Assembly (NCBI RefSeq): GCF_019112545.1
Contig: NW_025064886.1
Coordinates: 167,277 to 231,276, forward strand
Origin: Guyanagaster necrorhizus
Lineage: Eukaryota > Basidiomycota > Agaricomycetes > Agaricales > Physalacriaceae
Length of the DNA stretch: 64,000 nucleotides
Reading direction: 5' to 3'
Position 1 is the stretch's first letter, and each line of letters opens with the position of its first letter. Under the pieces are notes generated by a model, which searched no databases, had not been told where the DNA came from, and saw nothing but the letters and a program-made list of their open reading frames with translations. Of this stretch, positions 47,107 through 61,477 are shown piece after piece. The translations under genes and the position numbers were made by a program.

Positions 47107-48325
47107 TTAAGAGTACAACCTGCCACCATTGACCGGTATCTTGAAGTTATGGTAAGCTCCAAATGTTATGAAGTAGAATATAGAAATAACCGTTTGACTT
47201 AGGTGGTAGATCCCATTTTCAATAAAGAGTAGAGGCTGAAAGTGAAGAGATTCGTACTCGTGACGAAGCGAGCGTCTCTCAGTGAAAGGTGAGAAACAAT
47301 ACCAGCAATATCGGAAGGTTCTCCATTATTCCCAGTGGACTCTTGTTTCTTTCCTTGTACATAGTTAGAGACCAAGAAGTGCGAACGCAGCTTGTAAGCC
47401 ACTCACCTGCTCATAGAATGCGTCTACACCGCCTAGTCCTTGACCGACTTCAGCCACTGTAGTGGAGGGTCAGGTTGTGACATAGTTGAAGATAAACGAC
47501 ATGAACACATACTCATAAGAATATCGATTGCGCCTATTCCCACGTCACCTACGATATTAGGAAACAAGCATATGGCATGGTAAACCTGGAGTGTAGAAGT
47601 TTACTGTGATCCCATATTCTCCAAATTCGGTAGCTAAGGCGGCATGGAAAGTAAGTCGCCAAGAAAGCACAGATAAAGACGATGAAATGAGCAACCTGCA
47701 CAATGCGTAAGACCTCTAATGGCGAACTTTGAGGCACTGTAGGCACTAACGTATCTTCCACCTATACAGTTGGAGCATTGACATTTGGATGGCGGGTGTA
47801 TTGCAAAACTAACCTTGCTGTCCAAGGACCGAAGATGCTCCGATAATTCGACCCCCAGACCCCTGTGTAATCATCTGTTTGGCAGCAAGTTTGTAACGAA
47901 GGAAAACACTTCGGGCGTTGACATTGAGCACACGATCCTAGTCCTCAATCTGGGCTAAGGAAATTTGAATAATTCATTCTTTTCCATGACGCCAGTACAA
48001 CGCACTGTCCAGGAGACGCCGCCCAAAACCCATTCCCGCAGACCGGACGCCCATCAAAATACGGACTGAAACGCACAACATACAATTGACCTAGCTCTGC
48101 GACCACTTTGGTCACCATAATTTCCACCTCCTTCCACACAGACACATCAGCAAGAATTATGCAGGACCTCCTTCCCTTAGCCAAAATTTCTGCTGAAAGC
48201 AATTCCAGGGCTTCTGATTTACGAGGCAGGTCGTTGATAGCCACATCGAAGCCATCGTCAGCGTATCTGAGAGCAATCACTTTGCCAATTCCTTGGCCGG
48301 CACCGGTCACGATAGCCACGGACAT
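47107..48325 (-). pseudogene. short-chain dehydrogenase/reductase, copy 2, probably inactive
   Basis: ATG 48325 gives a good Rossmann start, MSVAIVTGAGQGIGKVIALR, then GRRSCIILADVSVWKEVEI. The expected 'DVMVANAG' block cannot be read: the sequence after LGQLYV is scrambled. In the next block the frame ED-TAG-DRVLNVNARSVFL has a stop (about 47938-47940) where Trp is usual. The rest is well kept: AAKQMITQGSGGRIIGASS (catalytic Ser), YVSAYSASKFAIRGLTH (YxxxK intact), ALATEFGEYGITVNFYTPG, EPSDIAGIVSHLSL and PVNGGRLYS, TAA at 47107-47109. An acceptor at ACTAG|GAT could remove the stop, but the NAG segment would still be missing. Either a recent pseudogene or an unusually spliced gene. Confidence 0.6.
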
Positions 48326-48827
48326 GGCAGGGGATCAAGTAAATTCATAGACGCGATTTTCGAGTTTTAAAGACCGCGACCGAATGCCAGCCAGAGATCA
48401 ATCATGGGTAGCCTGGGAACCGGAGCTGCAAGATGCGGAATACAATTCCATGTGTCATATCCGGTACTGAATGTCGGCTAGAAAATCTGATAGATGGATC
48501 ATATCACGCGGCGATTATGCTGCTACACCCTGGTATGACTTGCGTCGTGCATGATTAAGCCAATGGGTTTATAGCGTCAGATAATCAAAATGTTACATAG
48601 ACAATTTGCATGCACTTCACAAGGGTCACGATTCAATCTGGGCCAGCCACTCTCTAACAAAAGTAACATTTCGTTTTCGTTCCTGTAGTCATGAAACTGC
48701 TGTCAATGGAGATAGTTTCTGCCAGTGGATAACATACCTCAAAATGACTGAGCTTTCTAATCCCCTCCGAGAAATGTGGAAGGGAATCTATCTTGACGTC
48801 CGTCCGTGATGATAGCGATCTCGTCTG
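48326..48827. other. intergenic, no gene seen
   Basis: Upstream of SDR copy 2 and downstream of the next minus-strand gene; no conserved frame. Confidence 0.4.
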
Positions 48828-49538
48828 CTATAAACTTTTCGTTAGTGAAGGTGGAGTTATATGCATACAAGCTTGGCGTACTGTTTCCCTCATTAGCGAC
48901 ATAGCGTCTAGAGCGTCCCAACTCTGAACGATAGCGTTCAGAATTTTATCCTCTATACCCGCGCAAGAATCTCGATGCGACATCCATGCCTCGACATTTT
49001 GCTGGTAGTCTTCTTCGCCGGCGATAATGCTCCTGCATCCAGAGCACACCACGAAGTTGGAGTATATGCCACGTACTGCTATCCACGGGTCATCAAGAAG
49101 AAAGTTGCGACAAATTTCGGGGTCAACTTCGAAGCTATCAAGTGTGGTAAACTGTTTGCTGACGACGAATACAGGATCAGAGGAGAGAAGAGCTTTCATC
49201 TCAAGATAGGTGAAGGTAGAGAGCTGAGCAGGGGTTAGTGGGTGTAAGTCGTTAAAAGCGGCGGTGGCGTCGGGGGAAAACGAGGAGTCAGATAACCTGA
49301 AGAATGAGCGTTCAGTGAACAAGAGGAAGAATGTCGACACTTACGATGATTCATCATTTGCGACCTGCAAGGCTTGTTCGTAAAGAGAGAGTGCCCGAAG
49401 GCACGGCACCGACAACGGAATGTCGCCGTTGAAGAAGAGATGGAATTGATTCGACGCCGGAGACTCCAATTCACCTGCATATTGACGAGCGATGTACTGA
49501 GGAAAAGAAGTGCACGCTGATGTCGAAGGTATATCCAT
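48828..49538 (-). CDS. uncharacterised protein with C2HC-like motif
   Basis: Two exons. ATG 49538 gives MDIPSTSACTSFPQYIARQY and continues through ALSLYEQALQVANDES. An intron of about 55 bases leads to LSDSSFSPDATAAFNDLHPL, PAQLSTFTYLEMKALLSS and PEICRNFLLDDPWIAVRG, then VVCSGCRSIIAGEEDY and WMSHRDSCAGI. The spacing C-x2-C-x19-H-x3-C could bind zinc. The C-terminus is helical (VQSWDALDAM, SLMRETVRQA), stop at 48828. It resembles mushroom hypothetical proteins with a C-terminal CxxC...HxxxC finger. No function known. Confidence 0.55.
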
Positions 49539-52125
49539 GATCGTGGTTAGATGTAAAAAAGTTGAGTGGCGGACGTCTGGGTGGCATTGTGATTATGTCA
49601 ATGACGCGTCCACATCCCCCATCACTAAGACCATACATCACACATGACTGCGTCAAAGCCATAGATGAGGATGGCCTCTGGGGGGCTGGCCAGTGCACTA
49701 CCACAGGTCCAGAGCCTATATCTGATGGCAAATTCAAACCCAGTGCATTTTCAAAGATTTTCAACAACCTGGGCGGCGAGCGCCACACCGGGAGTTGTTG
49801 TTTCAGTCCAGGCGCCCCTGGTACGGAATTGCTACCCTCGTAGTAGGTTGCCCTACCTTTCCTTTGGGCGACACACGCGATGTAGCAGGCGCCGTTTGTC
49901 GTTTCCAGGATGCAAGCCAGTAGATTTTCGATGATCGTATTGATCCGATGAACAGTAACGCTCAAAACCACACCGTTGCCGCGTCATGATAACTGTTTCC
50001 CTAAATGACAGTCTAGCTTCCGGCCATCAGCACTCAACCTAGGCATTGTTAACTCGGATAGGAATAAAAGTTGCCTGCATCCTAAATAAGAACATTCGTA
50101 GGGATGCTCATCTGCAGCAAAACCTCGAAGAGGTAAACAACTGACGTCAAGAGTCTTCTGGTCAATGTCGTAGCCGAGGCCGGGCGTGTCGCGTCTCATC
50201 ATTGCAGCGAGCATAACGTACGCAGGAGTTGATCAGATACATAGGGTCACTCGTCGGTAGGGATAGGCTTGCATCCGGCCAAGAAGACATTCTCCCGGTA
50301 GCGGTAGGATTGAAGCTTTAGTTGCAGCAGATCAGACGACATACGTCGAAATGGACCAAGACCAGAGTTTCTTTCTTCACGTTGAAGTGCAGTAGGAAAT
50401 GCAGATCATCTCGGATGACAAATATGGTGAACATTGTCACAGAGGGGTGCTGTTACTCCAGCTGGTAGGCCTGATGAATGCTATGAACAGCGTTATCAAC
50501 AGTAACAACTGCGCATACTTTAACGCACCTGGCACCAAGCATCACTGTAAAAGTATAATGCTCAATGTAATGCTTTTCTCCGACCAGAAACGAATTATTG
50601 TTGACTACTGAATCCAGGTTAAGTACGTGGTCGACGATATTAAGAGGCAGTGAGCGGTGCAGTTTTCCCACGACTCTCTTTTCCAGTATTCGCTGAAATC
50701 TTTCAAGCAGAGTAGCAGTCGCTGAGATTTGTTTCATTATTTTTTTGCAATTTACACATTCAGAGTATACTCATGAAATCTTTAGATTGATAACTTCTTG
50801 CTCCAGGGTCTGCGCCTGCAACGTGAATGAGTCCTAGCTACGTCTTTGCTAGTGCTGGACTATCCTGCGAAGAACTCGTGTACAGACGTTATCGTGCACT
50901 GGTAGCACCTCTTGTTCAAATTGAACTGCTGTTCAGCTTCCCTGATAGAAGCGGCGAAATAATTAAAAGACGGCAAAGGTGACAAACGAGAATCCAGCTG
51001 CCAGTCGTGCGCTCAGGCTTTCCTCGGTGGCACATACAAGCAGTCTAGATACGTTCAATATACGCTCTCCAGGTTCACATTTGTCGCGAGGCTTTGGGAT
51101 ATCCACGTTCTCGGGGATCCGCTTTTGCAATTCTTCCTGGATAAATGGTTGCCCAAATCTCTTATCCCCCATGTATACGTATGAGCATCGAGCCTGTCCC
51201 TGTCTCTTTCAAAACAGAAGGGGGTCTTTAATCGCACTGTCGTAACAACTAGGCCCATTTATATTGCGTTGAATGCGGCAGGCTCTTCCTTCGAGAACAG
51301 TTTCTCGGGCAGGTATATGTTCAGGGGCCGTCCTAGACAATCCTCACTCAATTCTGAAGTACCTTTCTTCGATAGCTCACGGCGGCAGAGGAGAGAACGT
51401 AACCCACTGCGGCTAGTGTCTGAAGAACTTTTGCACACAAAATGGACTGCGTCTCCATTGCCAGGCAAAGTCGGACCATAATTATTGCGAAGAGCGCAAC
51501 AGGACGTTCGTAAATGGCCATGCTCTTCTTCGGGTATTATTACTTACAGTTCCTTGCCATATGAAAAGGAACATTTAATATCTGAGCTGGCATTTAGTTT
51601 CTTCCATTCACTGCTGACCGTCGTCAGTCGAGCATCACCTTCGCAAGGCGACGTATTATGATCCTCATATTTGCTTGCTGGCGCCGGGTGAGGCCTATAT
51701 TCCAGTCTTGATCGATCGTGAACGTCTTTTCGTTCGAGACACCGCAGACCAATGCCCAACCCAAGCACACATTCAAAAGCTATCTTGATATCTCTATATA
51801 CATACACAACATTCAATCCATATGCAAAGAACTACTATACAAATTGCGATAGACATGATATAGATATAAAGATGGTCCTAAGTTATGGACAAGTCCTTTT
51901 AAAAAAGACGAGTGATATTGATTGGATGACGCTGACGAGAGAGCAGGATAGCGGCCGGTATAGAGTACGTAGGATAGACAGGGAACATGATTAGCAGGCA
52001 AGGACATGCTGGATGAAACATACATCAGTACTAAGACAGCAACGTAAAGAAACAACATACCAGTGAGGACAACAGATACAAGACAAACCGAGTAAATCAA
52101 AGAAAAAATATATATCCCCGCCGTT
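49539..52125. other. 2.6 kb with coding-like fragments, no gene assembled
   Basis: Several minus-strand stretches look protein-like: 49600-49971, 50453-50737 (starts MKQISATATLLERF), 50963-51172 (KRFGQPFIQEELQKRIPENV), 51259-51468, and 51544-51816, which ends SFSYGKEL at a good GTAAGT donor. They could be exons of one or two multi-exon genes, but I could not join them in frame or recognise a domain. The 52126 end borders the G-alpha stop. Confidence 0.3.
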
Positions 52126-53750
52126 TTACAGAATACCTGAGTCCTTCAGAGCATTCTGCAATATCGTCTCCTTCACTGCGGCGAACACTAACCGTACGTT
52201 CGTCGTATCGGTCGCTTGTGTCAGGCTAATGATGGAACTGATCAGACACAATTGCATGATGGTTGCGGGGTGATCACGTACTGGGGATACACACTGAGTC
52301 TGGCTCGGTTCGCTTGCATGAACCGCCAGAGAATGTACTTCGCCGCCTTGTTGACATCATTTCCGCCAGTATACTCGGGGAAGTATCGCTCAAGAGGCAC
52401 CTGAACAGAAGTGAGAGGACAGCACAAAAAATGGCGAAGCTGAACACACTCTTGACACTTTCATCTTGAAAACGTCGATCTTATTCAAGAAGAGAATGAT
52501 AGACGTCCGAAGAAACCAGCGGGAGTTGATAACCGACTCAAAAAGGACAAGAGATTCGGCCATCCGGTTCTAGATAATTGTCAGAAGGTGTTGAAATGAA
52601 AAGGTGACATTGACGCTCACCTGATTCCGCTCTTCCAGCAACACCTGATCGTACTCGCTCAGCGCCGTGCAAAAGATGATGGATGTTACGCTCTCGAAAC
52701 AATGTATCCATTTTCTCCGTTCCGAACGTTGACCGCCAACATCGAACATGTGTATTCTAGATGCACGTTAGGATTATAAATAGCATAGGGACCAAAGAAC
52801 ATACTGGAGCTGGCCCATGTTGAACCGCGTTTCTGTGATGCCTGTTGTCTTCGCCCGTGCGCGCAAGACATCGGTCTCGGTAGGCCTATATGATGGCGCA
52901 CCGATGCGAAGGACTTCGGTGAAAAAGCTGATTGATGTCAGTATTCAAAAGGGGTAAGCGGCGACGAAAGTATGAATGCATTCACTATGAGGCGCTGTCC
53001 ATAAGGTAGAACTCGCTTGAATGTTCTTCCATCATTGGCGATATGATGGGATCTTGCCATAGTTGATGGATGGCGTCTGCCATTTCGGGTGAAAGGGTGA
53101 ATGCAGTAGTTTCGTCGAGCCGGTAGTCGAGAATTTTCTCTGCCAGTACCTGAGTGGCCATGAGTTAAGACACAAAAGGGACATCGGGGAAAGACGGCCA
53201 ATGAGAAAATGCAAGGAGGTTCGTAGAATGGTGGACAGGGAGGGAGTTAAATGAGAACATGGTGTAAATGTGGGGTGAATAAAGGCAGATGCAGAATGAA
53301 GGATGGGAGTTATATCCGTGAACTGTGCGTATTCAAAATATGAAGAAGAAAAATGAAGGCGTTTGGAACGAAAGAACAAGGACGCACTCGATTCGAGTAA
53401 TTCTCGCAGTCGACCCCGATCTTCCTCATAGCCTGAACGATAGCCTGTGCCGACTCCAGCACATTTTTATACACCGTTCCTCGATACGAATCCAATTCCT
53501 GAGAGGTAAAACCGCCTTGATGGATAATCTTCATTTGCTTCACAATCGTAGACTTGCCCGACTCCCCAGATCCTGAACAATGAAGGCACGATATCAAAGA
53601 AAGGCGCGATTTGAAAGAAAAAGGCAACAGACCCAACAACAGTATCTTACACTCCTTTTTAAATTTCTTGCTGTCATCCTCCAGCTGTTTGTCTATCAGA
53701 TCTGACCGTGCCTTCTCTTCTTTGTCTGACTGGGAGGCGCAGTTGCCCAT
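52126..53750 (-). CDS. heterotrimeric G-protein alpha subunit
   Basis: GTP-binding signal transducer at the inner plasma membrane. ATG 53750 gives [17 protein letters not shown], with a myristoylation Gly2 and palmitoylatable Cys4. G1 is [15 protein letters not shown] (split by an intron). The helical domain includes [19 protein letters not shown]. The switch I/G2 region is [14 protein letters not shown] (Arg and Thr present). G3 is [19 protein letters not shown]4 is FLNKIDVF. G5 is [10 protein letters not shown] after a splice. The C-terminus is LKDSGIL, TAA at 52126-52128. The -4 residue is Ser rather than Cys, so there is no pertussis-toxin-type site. About 350 aa, several introns. Likely partner: a seven-helix receptor in nutrient or pheromone sensing. 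A Fus3/Kss1-type MAPK lies 4 kb away. Confidence 0.93.
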
Positions 53751-54757
53751 CTTGCGCGGCGGTTCAGAGGAAGCGACAAGTGGCGAAAGAAAAAGAAAGA
53801 GAACGAAAGGGTGCCGCAGGGAGAACAGGTGTTGGAGAATCGAAGGATGACAGTAATGACAACGGGAGTGATGGTCAAAGTACAACAGCGGTGCCTGGGA
53901 AATATATATGCGGATCTACCCGGTTCCGACGATAAGATTAGATAATTCACCAAAATTTCAAAGTACAAGGACTCTCTCGTATCTATGGAAAATACTGATA
54001 CAGGGGCACTGCTACCAGGCAACATGCATGAAAGGCTATCGCATAGGATATATCTTGTAAATGTGGGCCCACACAGGTCTTACATACACGTATAATAGAA
54101 CGTTAACCTTAAAACTCACGGACATAGGACGGGATCATCATCGTCGGAAGCAGACTCTGATCCGAAATTTGAATCCACACTTATCTGTAGTAAATAATAC
54201 TCTTGCAGTCATTACAAGGAGGGGACTGTGCTCCTTGGTTTGGAATCTAAATACAGATCATCCGTGATAGTAATAGATTCCTCAGCTAGAGTTCCGTGAG
54301 TTGTCGATGCATGAGAACTAGGGTATGACCCTAATCATATGCTTACCTGGATTGAACTGGAAGGTCGACAGCTGAGTGAACTTGTGAAGTAATTGCACAC
54401 GAATAATGAACATCTGGCCTTCTCACACTGAATACTTCAAGTCAACTGATCTTCATCAGTGCCGGTTAATCAAGAAAACGAACTGCAATCCTGGGGCTGG
54501 GCTCGAGGTGCCGAAGGAAGTGTCGGGACCTATACAAATGTAGGAAAATTGGGCTGAATACAGCCACTGCTCTGCTCTTCGTGAGAAGACATAAGCCTAC
54601 AAGCTTTCAAACACCGGAAAAACTTGTGTGAACATCCGCGGGTGCCGGAGGAAAGAAATTGACAAGAAACCATATAGCTCGCACCTAACTCGAACAGGAT
54701 ACAGGAGGATAGATTGCAAAACTCATAGGACGACCACATCCTCCGAGCCCGCAAGAA
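53751..54757. other. G-alpha promoter and 3' flank of the next gene
   Basis: 1 kb with no conserved frame. The 5' UTR of the G-alpha gene probably starts within the first 200 bases. Confidence 0.4.
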
Positions 54758-55824
54758 TTAGTTTGTATCAGCTTTGGACCCAGCCGGTTCCGTTCGCTGG
54801 GACCTATGTCTCCAGTCTCTCAACCACTTGAGTGGACGTCCATTTCTCTTCTCAAGCACCAAATCAATTTCCCTCAGATGCCACATCACCCACTTCGCCC
54901 TCAGATCCGTCCCTTCAACGCGTACACCGCTCGAACTATCCTTGACACCTAGCGACTTGTAGATCCGCCTCAGCAAAGCAGTCTCCAGATCACGTTTATC
55001 GGCTTTCACCGACGCTGCTGCGAGAATGGACAGCGAAACGATATCATTCTCAAGAGGCCCGAGCCGATAGATCGGAAAGAAGGCCGCGGTAAGTATGAGG
55101 TTCTCCAACGGTGCAGAGGTACGATGCAGAGTGTACAAGAGCTGTTGGGCGGCCGGACGAGTGAGTTTCGCCTGGTACAACGGGAAGTTCCCGAAGACTT
55201 TGAGAGCCAGCTGGGGACACTTAAAGTCATGGCATCGGCCTATGAAATAAGGTAAATAAAAGGTATATATACGATACAATAGACTTACGAACGAACACAT
55301 CTGCGGTAGAATTCTTCATCCCTCTGCCATTATATTTGACCCAAAATGGAATGAGATCAACAATGCTTGAAAGATGCTCCGTCGTAGTAGCTAGGTCCAT
55401 GAGTCGATTGAGGCTCGCTATTTTCACGTATGGTGGATGTGTGAAATCGGGATTGCCCTTTTCTCGTAGCCTCGGAGCGACGAAGTCATACAAATTGGTA
55501 TACTCTTCCGTGCGCCGCGAATCATCCATCCCTTTCCGTGGCGTAGGGGCAGCCTTTTTTGGTTTTTGTGGCAATACTTTCGTTTTTGATTCTTGGGCCG
55601 ATAATGTCGCATCGCCAAACAAGTCACCGTCATCGGCGTTCTCGCCAAAGAGCTCGTCGTCGACATCGACGGATGCTGCCTTCGACTTGGCCAGCGCTAT
55701 ATCGGTGAGTCACTATGGGTGCATAGAGGTACAGATCAGGGTTACCTGAAGGTGAACGGTGAATGTACCGCCTGCATTGCAGAGATTGGCGGGCAAGGAA
55801 CCTCGCGCTAAGCAAGCTAGTCAT
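54758..55824 (-). CDS. mitochondrially targeted conserved fungal protein
   Basis: ATG 55824 gives MTSLLSARFLARQSLQCRRY, an Arg/Ser/Leu-rich amphipathic presequence without acidic residues. A short intron (GTAACC...GATATAG) joins ALAKSKAASVDVDDELFGEN. Next come a Lys/Pro linker, EEYTNLYDFVAPRLREKG, SLNRLMDLATTTEHLSSIVD and MKNSTADVFVR. After another intron follow RCHDFKCPQLALKVFGNF, AAQQLLYTLHRTS, LSILAAASVKADKRDLETA and LREIDLVLEKRNGRPLKWL, stop at 54758. All-helical, repeat-like C-terminal half. It resembles fungal proteins linked to the mitochondrial ribosome or mitochondrial gene expression, but I cannot name an orthologue. Confidence 0.68.
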
Positions 55825-58862
<3,038 letters not shown>

Positions 58863-59247
58863 TAGATACCATATTTGCAGGACTTTTTATACGGTCGTGC
58901 TCTTATATATTGGGGTTGTACTGATGTATTGCGATATGATACCAATTATTAGGCTTATTCTATTGACGCCCAGGGGCTAACATACGATATTTTGGTTGCT
59001 CGAAACAACATTCAGCATTTCAGTGCCCTTAACAATGTTCTCTGACGTGTAGTATTCCACTTAGTCGAAGCACCGCCATGTGATCCGATAGCGGACATCC
59101 CTAGCCAACGGACTGAAATTATCGGACATTCCGGTCACGATGAGACTAAGTTATCAGCCTCGCAATAAACTGAGTGATGATCCTTCCATTATACCGTAAG
59201 AGAGTGTTGGTTACTTGTAAACCAGAATCCAGATCAAATTAAAGACG
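58863..59247. other. convergent intergenic
   Basis: 3' flanks of the MAPK and SLM1-like genes; no ORF. Confidence 0.5.
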
Positions 59248-61122
59248 TTACAACTCCTCCGCGAACTTGCTCTCGACCTTGCCGTCCCCGTCCTGAACAT
59301 GTGAAGACTGTCCTTCAGGTGCCTTCTCCATTTGTCGTTTACTTGGCCTTCTCGGGACGTCTGCGCCTTCATCCTTTTCGGCCGGATATCCATCACGATC
59401 TTTCTTGTCAATCTGATGAAAGATCTAGTAGATTGAACAATATAAGAAAGGAAACTCACTGGATAGCCCTCTTTCTCAGGATGTGAATAGCCTGGAGGGT
59501 TGATATCTTCCCCGACGTCCTCGTATTCTTCTTCTTCCTCCTCTTCTTCGACGCTGCTACCCTCCTCCTCCTCCTCTTCTTCGCTGACATACCCCGCTGC
59601 TCGGACAGCAGCAGCAATTGGTCCACTCCGCTCCATCTGCTCACTTGCTACTAGATACCTTGCACACAACATCCTAATATCATTCCACCATTCCATCATA
59701 TCCTCTCGGCTGCGAGAACGGAAACTCCATGCATGTTGATTAGCTTTCAACGGGTTGAAGCTTCCGCTCTTTGTCGTCCCCAAACCATCTTTTCGTTCCT
59801 CTATATGAAACTTGTGGCTCTTGCTCATATTGGAGCTCGGAGGGCCAAGTGTGCACGCAGGAAGAAACAGGGAGAACATGGGTGTCTGAGCTTCATGAGG
59901 ATCACTTGACGCGTATTCATGCAGGAATCCGGCCGGTGTAAGTACAAAGTAGCTTTCGCGATAAGTTCGAGTAAACCGTTTCTTACGTTCGAGCAATCCC
60001 GTGTGCACCGCGATGACGCTCGGATCCTCTTTACTAGGGTACATGATGGTCTCTTGATTGCGCAAAGGCGTGTCGGGGTCAAGGAGGTGATCAGAACGTG
60101 CACTGAACGTAATCCATTCCCTGTCAGGAGCAAGAGAAGACATTTGCGTTCCTAAACTTCGCCATGTTTCTTGTACAGATGACGACATGCGCGACTGCCA
60201 TTCGTCGAACGTCTGCCAAGCGCTCTGAATGGCACGCACTATGCCTTCTTCGAAAGTTGCTGAATTTTGTTGCATGATAATGATAGATTTCTGAAGAAGG
60301 TTCTCTTCATGGACCTGCTTCTGTAGTTGGCGGATGACAGCGGTGTTGGCTACATAGCTTAAAGTAGTTTGAGCATCAGCATGCTTTGAATGAAGGCACG
60401 CACGGATCAGTTTTTGCCGTAACGTTCATAGGCGTATTCTTGTATGCAGAGATATTGGTAGCGAGTTCGGCAATGTAGCGCGTGGAAAGTTCCCTCTCTT
60501 TGGCAACACTAGTCGCAAGTCTTCCTGTATCGTTTTGAACGTTCTGCAGGAGATTGGTGACAATCCGACAGCGGGGGATGTACAACGCACCTTTATATGA
60601 GCCTTAATCTCTGTCTTAAGCTTCTGCAAATGCTGAACAATGGAGCTATCGATAGTCCTTCCAAGATTCGCATGTTGGTCTGCAATGACACGCGTCTTGT
60701 CACGAATGCCATAGTAGATATCCTGACAAGAATTAGCTGCCAAAGCACTACTCATTAGTGCAGTGAGCGTACCTGAAGCCCGCCTTCGCCCAAGAACTGG
60801 TTGCCAGCTCGGAAGGGAACCTGGATGACGGCTCCCAGCTTCGTCAATTCCTTCGCAGTGTTGTTCTCGATGTCCGCGATACCCTGTAGGCTGTCAGTCC
60901 CCGCACACAGCAGCAGTGGAGACGTCAAACCTCAAAGTAGGCGATGAGCTGCTTTACGATAGCCTTCCATGCCACAAAGCGCTCAATGAGCACGTCGGAC
61001 GGCTTCAAATCATGAGGCGCTACGTTTTTCTTGATGAGTGACTGGTTGCGAGATATTGTCGAGCCATTTCGACTGGCGCGGGAGACGGAAGTCGCGCGTG
61101 ATATTGAGCCCGACTCATTCAT
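59248..61122 (-). CDS. SLM1-like BAR/PH-domain protein
   Basis: Yeast Slm1/Slm2 bind PI(4,5)P2 at eisosomes and activate TORC2. ATG 61122 gives MNESGSISRATSVSRASRNG, a Ser/Arg-rich N-terminus, then LIERFVAWKAIVKQLIAYFE. A long helical BAR-like region over several exons includes GIADIENNTAKELTKLGAVI, RDKTRVIADQHANLGRTIDS and GRLATSVAKERELSTRYIAE. The PH domain is AVHTGLLERKKRFTRTYRES, YFVLTPAGFLHEYASSD, SHKFHIEERKDG and HAWSFRSRSREDMMEWWNDI. An acidic Glu-rich tail (about 59520-59590) follows. The last intron (GTGAGTTTCC...GACAAG) leads to DRDGYPAEKDEGADVPRRPS and ends FAEEL at TAA 59248-59250. Domain order and length fit Slm1. Expected at the plasma membrane. Confidence 0.86.
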
Positions 61123-61477
61123 GTTGATTTGGTGGTGGAGGTAATGAGCAAACGTTGAGGCGCAGGGTATGCCAGCTGTGGAGGCTCAGACAGCGGGCGG
61201 GGAATGACATCACTTGTTTACGTCACCGTAGTCGCGTGATAGTGCTTACTCTTGCATCGACGCGTGCCCAAATGCTGCGTTTCCATTGCAAGATTGTGAA
61301 TATACGAAAGCTACTGGAAGCTGTCCAAAAAAAAGGAATCCCATTCATGTCATAACCCACTAATTCGGGGTAAAATACTACTCAACTATACGAAGACTAG
61401 AGTATATGTACAGCGCGGAAACGAGTTTGTGTGATAGAGTTGAAGGCATAAACTACTAAGATATGTTTTCTACCTGC
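61123..61477. other. intergenic between two minus-strand genes
   Basis: SLM1-like promoter region plus 3' flank of the ammonium transporter gene; no conserved frame seen. Confidence 0.45.

Noticed and set aside
51813..52100. Hydrophobic minus-strand frame just after the G-alpha stop
   Set aside because: Lies in the expected 3' UTR of the G-alpha gene; composition is AT-driven and no family is matched.
59500..59739. Ser-rich plus-strand frame
   Set aside because: Antisense of the Glu-rich tail in the SLM1-like gene.
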